A stretch of 5,741 nt of DNA, taken from positions 1 to 5,741 of the forward strand of contig DJVN01000148.1 of the NCBI GenBank assembly GCA_002441205.1, written 5' to 3'. Below the pieces are notes generated by a model. It made no database searches, was not told the DNA's origin, and worked only from the letters and a program-made list of their open reading frames with translations. This document shows, piece by piece, positions 1 through 5,741 of the stretch. How positions within the stretch are numbered: position 1 is the first letter of the stretch; every line of letters begins with the position of its first letter. The translations under genes and the position numbers were made by a program. This DNA is from Syntrophaceae bacterium UBA6255. Lineage in GTDB: Bacteria > Desulfobacterota > Syntrophia > Syntrophales > Smithellaceae.

Positions 1-2
1 GC

Positions 3-3000
3 CTATTGTTTATTTTTTTGCATCAATAGTAGGTCATTGAAATATGACATCCCAAGTGAGTGCCCAATAAGCCAACCCAATGCATGTTCCAATAAGAATT
101 CCTTTTTTCTATGTGTCTGCATCAGTATTAATACTATAAGCATACGTTGATCTTCATCACGCCCCCTTATTGCGGACGTGAAAATTTCACTCACTATTCT
201 TTTTACTTTGAAGTCATCGGCACATCCATTCAAAAGTGTGTCAATAAAGCTGCCCATCACACTGGTATTTGCATAAATGTCTGCCGATGGACCCCCTATT
301 ACATCGATAAGGCGAGACAATTCGGTGGTTAACGTGAAATCATTCTTACGCGCTTGATGAATCAAACAATTGTTATCCAGAGATATATAGGTATGGCCGC
401 TTAATGCGAGTGTATTGATTGCTTCACAGTATTCGGCTCTAGTCAGGTGGCCCTCATTGCGTGCTGTTATAAGGACAGGTTGCAACCATGTGGCTGGTAC
501 TGAGAAAGTTGATACCGACCAAAGTCGATAGCCCATATCTTCAGATAAAAGCAAAAGATCGTTACCATCAGCCGCAATAGCGGGATCGCAAACGTTACTG
601 CGAAGCATGTTAATTATCTTTCGAGTCTCTTCTGAAAAATCTTTCTTTGGTATGGCAGGTGCTATAACGGTCCGTCTCCTTGCCCATGCAAGCTCTTTAA
701 CGCGTTCATCCTCCACTTGTTTCATCATTTCTTCCGAATACTTTTGAAAAGCCAATCGGTCATTCTGCCAAGCCATAAAGCCCATCTGTTTTCCGATGTT
801 CTGTTGTGCTTCCAGTGTGCGGAATGCCAGAAGGTCAATAACCGTTTGCGGTGTATGGATTGTCCCGCATACCTCGGCAACGGCCCTTTCAACTCCTAGA
901 CGACGAACGACAGAAAGTGTAATTGCATCCAGTACGCATCCTTTTCGCCCGTGCTTATCTATTGTCAAGAGTGCCTCTCTTCGTTCAGGGAAAGTACCGC
1001 GACAAACCTGGAACTTTATGTTTACTGATGGTAGGCCACTCCAAGCATCTAGCGGATCTATCCCTAGGAGTGCGGCCGCGAAAGAAAGTGGCAGGCCTTT
1101 TGATTGGTAATCGTTGAGAATACGTTGATGCGTTTCGGCGCGTGCCTTCGTAATTGCCCGTACATCTTCCAATGGATCGGTTGCTGTTGGATCGAATTTA
1201 AATCTTAACGGGCCATTTGCGCGGGGAAATCGCTCGTTGAACCGGTCTAAGGAGCAGTGCAAGGCATCGAGGTAAACCGGTTTGATCCAGAGAATTTGAA
1301 TTGTTTTTAAGCCAATGCCTTCTGGAATAACGATATTATCGCCTTGTTTTTTACCAGTAAGGAGCAAGGCAAGATCATCTTTGGGATTTAATTGCTCGTC
1401 TTTAAAAAAGGCATGATGTTCTTTCTCGATGCGGTATCGCCTTTCTTGCCCTTCAGCAAAAAGGCAAACAACCGTATTCTCCGTAACAACAGTTGGCGAA
1501 GGCATTGCCTCCCCAATCTTGTCATTCAGTAATATAAGCCCCTGATATGCAAGATGAGCTTTAGGATCGTCCCAATGGTTCATGAGGACCGAGTAGCCGT
1601 ATCTGAGGCCTCTCGAAGCGTCTCCATAGTGGGTAATCGCTGCACCAATACGAACACATTGCCCGGGTGGACCATCCAGAGCAGATAGATCAAGATTCTG
1701 TAGCAATCGCTGTATGTCGATGTCTCGTCCGTCTCTTTGCCAAATTCCAATTTGTGCCAATATCATTTGGGCATCGTTAGGCCAGTTTGCGAGATATCGG
1801 GAGATTTTCTCAGCTGCCGCCGGGTCGCCTGTATTGATTGCAAGAATTGCATATGCTCTTAGAAACCATTCTGTTCCCTGAAGACTGGTCGAAATGGAAC
1901 CCAGTATTTCGCGTGCGGTAACCCATAATCCCGAATTGATTGAAGATGCGATCAGGACTTGAAGTCCTTCATTTTCTCGATCCGTTGCAACACGGTTTAC
2001 TAGTAGACCGACTATCGCATCATCGCGGCCCAATTTCCTCGCTTCAAAACTTAACATCAATCGTGATTGGAGGCCGGTATGGTCGTAAACGACCGCAATG
2101 GCTTCTTCAAAGGCCTGCCTTGCACCGTCATCATCTCCTGCAGCACGATGAAGATGTATCTGCAAAGCTCTGAGATGGAGGTTTTCGGGCTCCTTTGCGA
2201 CACATTGTGCGAGAGTATCGATTGCAAGCTGTCTTTCACCATGAGCTATATAAAAACGGACGCGCACATCTAGTAACGCCGTTTTGACATGCTCTGGAAG
2301 TTTGCTCTGGTCAGTATTATTGATCAAGGAAAGCGCATCATCCGGCTTCCCTGTGGCAGCCAGTGCTTCAGCTAAGATACCAATTGCCTCTGGATCTTGT
2401 GGTTTGTCTGGCAGAACGGCGAGCGCACCAGCCGGATCATTTTCTGAAAAAGCAATTATCGCGCGTTGAAGTCGAAGGTTTTCGTCGCTTGGATATTGTT
2501 TTATCGCTGTATCGAGAATTTCTTTTGCCTTCACCAGATCGCCGGAGAACCGAAGCGCCATTGCTGCATTGTGAGCTATGGAGGGAAGTAGGGCGTACCC
2601 TTTATCGATGGCTTCACGCGCCTCAGCGTATAGTGTTGCAACCGCGGCATCAATTTCTTGAGTGGTAATGTTTTTCAGAATGCCGCCTGCAAATGCATCG
2701 CGATCATTGCGTGCAAGCTCATCGAGCACTGCTTCAGCGGCGAACAGCTTCAGTAAGTGGCTTTCGGGATATTTTTTTTCGGCCGTCCTTGCGACATCTA
2801 TCCAGACAGGATTATCCCTACATCGCAAAAAATGCACGTGCGCAACCAACACCGCTTCAGCTTCTCGTAGTTCCTCTGGAATCTCCTTGAGAGGATCATT
2901 ACAAGTGAGCTCTTTTATTAGAGCCTGTATAAGCGTACCGGCAGCGTCTGCGTTATTTCTGTCATCTGCCAAAATTTCCCGCGCCACTTTTGCTGCGCCC

Positions 3001-3881
3001 CCATGATCTTGCAGAAGAAGCAGACCTGTCGCTTGGTTTTTTCGCGCATTCTTGTGTTCGGGACATTCGCTATATGCATCCAGAAGCAGGGGCCCTGCTT
3101 GATCGTACTCCCCTAGTTTCAATTTTGCAGAAGCGATCGCGACAAGAATTCTGTAACGCTCAGAACGGCTTGCAACTGACCACTCATCACTTCTAAGCTT
3201 AGTGAGCTGTTTGAGGGCATCCCGGGCATGGCCGTCGTCTATGACGCGCTGAAAAGCGGTTATTTGCCCATGTCTCGGTGTGTTTTCATCACTTTTCCCC
3301 AGGTGTAGGTCAGTTGGGCCGGATGAGGGTGCACGCATCCCATTTGCAGGTCTATTGAAAGACTCTGTAAGCTTATCTATTTTTATGCTTAATTCTTCAA
3401 AACCTCTTTGAGTAAAGGGATCCCACGTTTGATCAAAAGCCTTCCACGCTTGCTCATATTTTGAGGCGTGTTCTTCAATATCTTCCCATCCCCAAACATA
3501 CACGAGGATAGGATGACTGGTTTGGGCCAATTCCTCAGTCAAAAGCCGGGCAGATTTTTGAATCTTCTGATCTCTTGGGGCAGTCGTGATGAGAATGAAT
3601 TCAGATAATTTAGGGGTGAAATTTTTTGCTTTGTTGACTTCGTCGCGAAGTTCTGCCTCGGTAACCTCATCTTTATACTTCTCTTTACACTGCACTCCAA
3701 CAAGGCAATTTATATCCTTATTTCTATATCCGAAGACGTCGACGCCATTTTGCGCTTGCCCCTGCCTGCCGTTTAGTTGAGTGTTTGGATCGTTCAGTAC
3801 GCAAGCAAATAGCTCGCGTGTTTGACGCTCAAAATCTTGCCAGTTCTTCGGCTTGGGTAAAGTAGTGCCTGAAAGGGACAT
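3..3881 (-). CDS. Large multidomain defence effector: Mrr-like nuclease, TPR array, GreA/GreB C-terminal-like domain and PIN RNase (TPR-GreAB-C-PIN type)
   Basis: Predicted cytoplasmic anti-phage or conflict effector of 1,292 residues, numbered from the start chosen here. Residues 1-155 form an Mrr-like PD-(D/E)xK nuclease: NWQDFE at the front, then GRQGQAQNGVDVFGY with D48, then GVQCKEK with Q64 and K66. Residues about 200-790 are helical pairs of TPR type, with at least ten recognisable repeats (for example LGEYDQAGPLLLDAY, SGDLVKAKEILDTAI). Residues about 801-868 resemble the GreA/GreB C-terminal domain, with LALLLTGKKQGDNIVIP. Residues about 983-1175 look like a PIN domain, with acidic residues D985 (VLDAITL), D1016 (TVIDLL) and D1115 (LLLLSEDMGYR), followed by a helical tail. 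No signal peptide or membrane segment is seen. The order matches the TPR-GreAB-C-PIN architecture known from comparative genomics; I recall this without a search. An upstream in-frame ATG at 3902 would add seven residues but has no ribosome binding site, whereas GGAGA precedes the chosen start. The gene follows hsdS by 48 bases. Targets of both nucleases are unknown. Confidence 0.85.
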   Translation of the reverse strand: MSLSGTTLPKPKNWQDFERQTRELFACVLNDPNTQLNGRQGQAQNGVDVFGYRNKDINCLVGVQCKEKYKDEVTEAELRDEVNKAKNFTPKLSEFILITTAPRDQKIQKSARLLTEELAQTSHPILVYVWGWEDIEEHASKYEQAWKAFDQTWDPFTQRGFEELSIKIDKLTESFNRPANGMRAPSSGPTDLHLGKSDENTPRHGQITAFQRVIDDGHARDALKQLTKLRSDEWSVASRSERYRILVAIASAKLKLGEYDQAGPLLLDAYSECPEHKNARKNQATGLLLLQDHGGAAKVAREILADDRNNADAAGTLIQALIKELTCNDPLKEIPEELREAEAVLVAHVHFLRCRDNPVWIDVARTAEKKYPESHLLKLFAAEAVLDELARNDRDAFAGGILKNITTQEIDAAVATLYAEAREAIDKGYALLPSIAHNAAMALRFSGDLVKAKEILDTAIKQYPSDENLRLQRAIIAFSENDPAGALAVLPDKPQDPEAIGILAEALAATGKPDDALSLINNTDQSKLPEHVKTALLDVRVRFYIAHGERQLAIDTLAQCVAKEPENLHLRALQIHLHRAAGDDDGARQAFEEAIAVVYDHTGLQSRLMLSFEARKLGRDDAIVGLLVNRVATDRENEGLQVLIASSINSGLWVTAREILGSISTSLQGTEWFLRAYAILAINTGDPAAAEKISRYLANWPNDAQMILAQIGIWQRDGRDIDIQRLLQNLDLSALDGPPGQCVRIGAAITHYGDASRGLRYGYSVLMNHWDDPKAHLAYQGLILLNDKIGEAMPSPTVVTENTVVCLFAEGQERRYRIEKEHHAFFKDEQLNPKDDLALLLTGKKQGDNIVIPEGIGLKTIQILWIKPVYLDALHCSLDRFNERFPRANGPLRFKFDPTATDPLEDVRAITKARAETHQRILNDYQSKGLPLSFAAALLGIDPLDAWSGLPSVNIKFQVCRGTFPERREALLTIDKHGRKGCVLDAITLSVVRRLGVERAVAEVCGTIHTPQTVIDLLAFRTLEAQQNIGKQMGFMAWQNDRLAFQKYSEEMMKQVEDERVKELAWARRRTVIAPAIPKKDFSEETRKIINMLRSNVCDPAIAADGNDLLLLSEDMGYRLWSVSTFSVPATWLQPVLITARNEGHLTRAEYCEAINTLALSGHTYISLDNNCLIHQARKNDFTLTTELSRLIDVIGGPSADIYANTSVMGSFIDTLLNGCADDFKVKRIVSEIFTSAIRGRDEDQRMLIVLILMQTHRKKEFLLEHALGWLIGHSLGMSYFNDLLLMQKNKQ

Positions 3882-3887
3882 TAATGA

Positions 3888-3892
3888 TCTCC
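3888..3892 (-). promoter_or_regulatory. Ribosome binding site deciding the start of the large effector gene
   Basis: GGAGA on the minus strand, six bases before the ATG at 3879-3881. The alternative in-frame ATG at 3900-3902 is preceded by TTCAACCTT, which has no Shine-Dalgarno character. The shorter protein begins MSLSGTTLPKPKNWQDFE, so the conserved nuclease start is kept intact. Confidence 0.7.
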
Positions 3893-3929
3893 AAATATGC
3901 ATAAGGTTGAATTGTACTATGGAACAGAT

Positions 3930-5231
3930 TCATATATTAGTACCTATATTGCTTGTCCAGATGAGCACACGCTTCTTGCCCGTGAGTAGGTCTTGCATGA
4001 GGGCGGTTTTGATTAAGTGCAGCTTTGTTAACAAGACAGTTTGACTAGAAAGATAATCATCTATTTGATCTGCTGCGGCGTTTAATCTGTGTTGTTCTGA
4101 TAGACTTTGGATTATTATTGGTACTGCTGCCAGTTTTTCTTGTGTCAAGTGCGCAATGCTGGTCTGGCTTGTATAGTCTGATAAAAGACCCTTTCTGGTT
4201 GCCCATTTCATGAATCGTGGAAATAGACTTGGCAAATACTGATTATCAATTGGCCTTAATCTGTGGATCGCTTTTTGAAAATAACAGTTTGCAACTTCAT
4301 TACGCCATATAGTTGTTCGTCCTACCTCCCCACCCTCGCAGACGAGAATATCATTTTGTTTTAAATCAAACTTTTGGCGTTCACGTTCATCGAAATCCAT
4401 CATCTGCAAATCAGATGCGTCAACTTGATCCCACTGAACGTTCTTATTTCCGAGATAGTAGAAAGGTGCATGTCCCTCAGTCGCTTTCTGACTCAACATC
4501 TTTCCGAGTTGAATATCAAATACATCGCCAATTTTCCTCACCTCCCACTCCATCGGAATTCTGCCCAGTGGGGAATTTTTGAATTTGTGAGTTTGTTCGG
4601 TGCGGAGGTTGCCGTGTTCGTCGATGCCCCGGGTAAGAAGGTCTTGCATCAGGCCGGTTTTGATGCGCTGCTGTTTGGCAATCAACGCCTCGGTCTGTTC
4701 GATCGCCCTATCCACCGTTGAAAGTATCTCAGCAATTTTGGTTTGTTCGGCTTTGGTCGGTATCGGAATTTCAACTGCTTCTATCGCAGAGATCGGAAGA
4801 CCATAGCGCGTCGAACCACTTGCCTTCAGTGAGAAATATCGTGCCACTCGTGATGTGGAAAGCTGCTTCGCCAGATAGACCGAATCCACCTGATCTGTAT
4901 TCGGCCGTATTAATGCCAGATGGTAACCGCAGACCAGATTGTTGATTTGTTCCGAAATGACGGCGGGTATCCCGATGTCATCCGGAGTTTCCGAGTCTTT
5001 GGTAATGATGACGTCGCCTTTCTGTAGCCTAAATCGTTCCAATTCCGCATCAGTGGCAGACGCTTCCATGAACTGAATTTTTCCTGTGACATATGCGTTC
5101 GTGTAAACATCCATGTAATTGCAGAGCTTCACCGGCTTTTCCTGTATGGAATATTTTTTATCAACATTGCTGACTCGAATGTCTGCAATTTCTTTTAACT
5201 GTTTTGTTTTCCATCCCTCCACAGCAGTCAT
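3930..5231 (-). CDS. hsdS: Type I restriction-modification specificity subunit HsdS
   Basis: The DNA-recognition subunit of a type I restriction-modification enzyme, which joins two HsdM chains to methylate a bipartite site and two HsdR chains to restrict. The protein has 433 residues, within the usual 400-450. TRD1 spans about 1-157 and ends in YGLPISAIEAVEIPIP. The central conserved region is about 158-215, with EQTKIAEILSTVDRAIEQTEAL and KTGLMQDLLTRG. TRD2 is about 222-372, with DILVCEGGEVGRTTIW. The distal conserved region is about 373-419, ending in KTALMQDLLTGKKRV. The paired LMQDLLT segments are the pseudo-symmetric helices that set the spacing between the two half sites. A tail of about 12 residues (LIWTSNIGTNI) follows the point where many relatives end. 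The start codon overlaps the hsdM stop as ATGA, so translation is probably coupled. The target sequence cannot be read from the TRDs by eye. No frameshift is seen. Confidence 0.95.
   Translation of the reverse strand: MTAVEGWKTKQLKEIADIRVSNVDKKYSIQEKPVKLCNYMDVYTNAYVTGKIQFMEASATDAELERFRLQKGDVIITKDSETPDDIGIPAVISEQINNLVCGYHLALIRPNTDQVDSVYLAKQLSTSRVARYFSLKASGSTRYGLPISAIEAVEIPIPTKAEQTKIAEILSTVDRAIEQTEALIAKQQRIKTGLMQDLLTRGIDEHGNLRTEQTHKFKNSPLGRIPMEWEVRKIGDVFDIQLGKMLSQKATEGHAPFYYLGNKNVQWDQVDASDLQMMDFDERERQKFDLKQNDILVCEGGEVGRTTIWRNEVANCYFQKAIHRLRPIDNQYLPSLFPRFMKWATRKGLLSDYTSQTSIAHLTQEKLAAVPIIIQSLSEQHRLNAAADQIDDYLSSQTVLLTKLHLIKTALMQDLLTGKKRVLIWTSNIGTNI
3931..3959 (-). promoter_or_regulatory. Possible sigma-70-type promoter in the end of hsdS, reading into the effector gene
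   Basis: On the minus strand, TGGACA (3954-3959, five of six matches to the -35 consensus) is separated by 17 bases from TATATG (3931-3936, four of six to the -10 consensus). Transcription would begin near 3924, leaving a leader of about 43 bases before the effector ATG. The region is AT-rich, so chance matches are possible. The site overlaps the last ten HsdS codons. Confidence 0.3.
3988..4013 (-). repeat. Direct repeat copy 2 in hsdS (distal conserved region)
   Basis: The second copy of the 26-base repeat, coding for IKTALMQDL near the HsdS C-terminus. It lies 651 bases (217 codons) from copy 1, so recombination between the two would remove TRD2 without shifting the frame and would leave a single-TRD half-subunit. 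Confidence 0.85.
4639..4664 (-). repeat. Direct repeat copy 1 in hsdS (central conserved region)
   Basis: A 26-base segment coding for IKTGLMQDL in the central conserved region of HsdS. It matches the copy at 3988-4013 at 24 of 26 positions, in the same orientation and the same reading frame. Repeats of this kind flank the second target recognition domain and are known in type I systems as places where recombination swaps or deletes TRDs. Confidence 0.85.
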
Positions 5232-5741
5232 TTCAAATACCCCAACGCCTTCAAATAATCATCCAACTTCTTTAATGTTTCACTCCGTTCTGTTTCCTGT
5301 TCCCGGTTGGAAATGGCGTATTTGTCCCAGAGGTTTTCCACGCCCGCGATGAGAGCGCGTTTTTCCGCATTGAGGTAGCGGCTTAACTCATTTGTGGCAA
5401 GATCGTAGAGCTTTTTCAGGATGAGGCGGCGGGCTTCAGCTTCGGTCAGTTGGCCGTCGATGGCCTTGAGGATGGCGTCGGTTTTGGCAAGACGCACTTG
5501 CAGGGCAGCTTTGTCTTTGTTGAGCGCTGTGATTTTCTTTTTGTCGTCTTTGTTATTGTTATCGAGGATGGCCAGTTGCGCATCGACCTGCCGGATGAGT
5601 TCCCGGCTTTCTTCTTTAAATTCATCGCCGCCCAGACGTTTGAGTTGAAGCTTCAGTTCCAGCTCGTCCGTCTTGATCTTGAGATTGGCCCGCGTTTCTT
5701 TGATGCGCTTTTCGATTTCGGTTATGGCTTTTTCCTGATCT
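5228..5741 (-). CDS. hsdM: Type I restriction-modification DNA methyltransferase subunit HsdM, C-terminal part only
   Basis: The last 170 residues of an N6-adenine methyltransferase subunit; the gene continues beyond the right edge, so the SAM-binding and NPPY-type catalytic motifs are not visible. What is seen is a long, highly charged helical region (many K, E, D and Q, including NNNKDDKKK) that looks like a coiled coil. It is followed by the conserved closing segment LTEAEARRLILKKLYDLAT, ELSRYLNAEKRALIAGVENLWDKYAIS, and the end DDYLKALGYLK. That ending is typical of HsdM proteins whose C-terminal helices pack against the conserved helices of HsdS. An internal GTG at 5495-5497 opens a shorter reading frame, but the frame is open and HsdM-like all the way to the window edge, so that GTG is not the start. 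The TGA stop overlaps the ATG of hsdS. Confidence 0.92.
   Translation of the reverse strand, partial: DQEKAITEIEKRIKETRANLKIKTDELELKLQLKRLGGDEFKEESRELIRQVDAQLAILDNNNKDDKKKITALNKDKAALQVRLAKTDAILKAIDGQLTEAEARRLILKKLYDLATNELSRYLNAEKRALIAGVENLWDKYAISNREQETERSETLKKLDDYLKALGYLK

Noticed and set aside
1..60. Possible terminator after the large gene
   Set aside because: Only two bases follow the stop codon inside the window, so no downstream hairpin can be assessed.
796..1110. Plus-strand open frame of 104 codons opposite the PIN region
   Set aside because: A shadow of the effector gene; arginine- and serine-rich with no domain signal.
2662..3006. Plus-strand open frame of 114 codons with a serine/alanine-rich product
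   Set aside because: It lies wholly antisense to the TPR part of the large gene, has low-complexity composition typical of a shadow frame, and no recognisable domain.
1512..3284. DNA-level tandem repeats in the TPR array
   Set aside because: The repeats are visible only at protein level and are strongly diverged; no matching nucleotide repeat units were found by eye.
4374..4721. Plus-strand open frame of 115 codons opposite hsdS
   Set aside because: Antisense to a well-supported hsdS; the product has no family resemblance and no convincing ribosome binding site.
5228..5497. A separate small gene of 89 codons beginning with GTG
   Set aside because: The frame stays open to the window edge and reads as the HsdM C-terminus throughout, so this is only an internal GTG of hsdM.

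Overview
The window holds part of a defence locus read entirely on the minus strand. From right to left it contains the 3' end of a type I restriction-modification methyltransferase subunit (hsdM), a complete specificity subunit (hsdS), and one very large gene encoding a protein of about 1,290 residues. No rRNA, tRNA, CRISPR array or insertion sequence was seen. Almost all of the window is coding. The organism cannot be fixed from three accessory genes; the HsdM and HsdS style and a GC content near 40-55% in hand-counted lines suggest a bacterium, probably a proteobacterium, but this is weak.

Right part (3930-5741): hsdM and hsdS overlap by an ATGA, so they are translationally coupled. HsdS has the normal two-TRD layout with two helical conserved regions. 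A 26-base near-perfect direct repeat (24/26) lies in those two regions, exactly 651 bases apart and in the same frame. The second TRD is visibly more AT-rich than the repeats around it, as expected for a module that is exchanged between systems. The restriction subunit hsdR is not in the window.

Left part (3-3881): the large gene is read as four modules. These are an N-terminal Mrr-like PD-(D/E)xK nuclease (GVD ... QCK), a long TPR superhelix, a domain resembling the C-terminal half of GreA/GreB, and a C-terminal PIN-like ribonuclease. This matches, from memory, the TPR-GreAB-C-PIN conflict-system architecture predicted by comparative genomics. It has little direct experimental characterisation that I know of. 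The protein therefore carries a predicted DNase and a predicted RNase joined by a sensor-like scaffold and a possible RNA polymerase-docking domain.

Working together: the modification genes lie directly upstream of the multi-domain effector with only 48 bases between them. A possible promoter in the tail of hsdS could also let the effector be expressed alone. The arrangement recalls anticodon nucleases such as PrrC embedded in type I loci, where a toxic RNase backs up or guards the restriction system. Whether this effector senses phage inhibition of the RM system, senses transcription, or is simply a neighbour in a defence island is inference.
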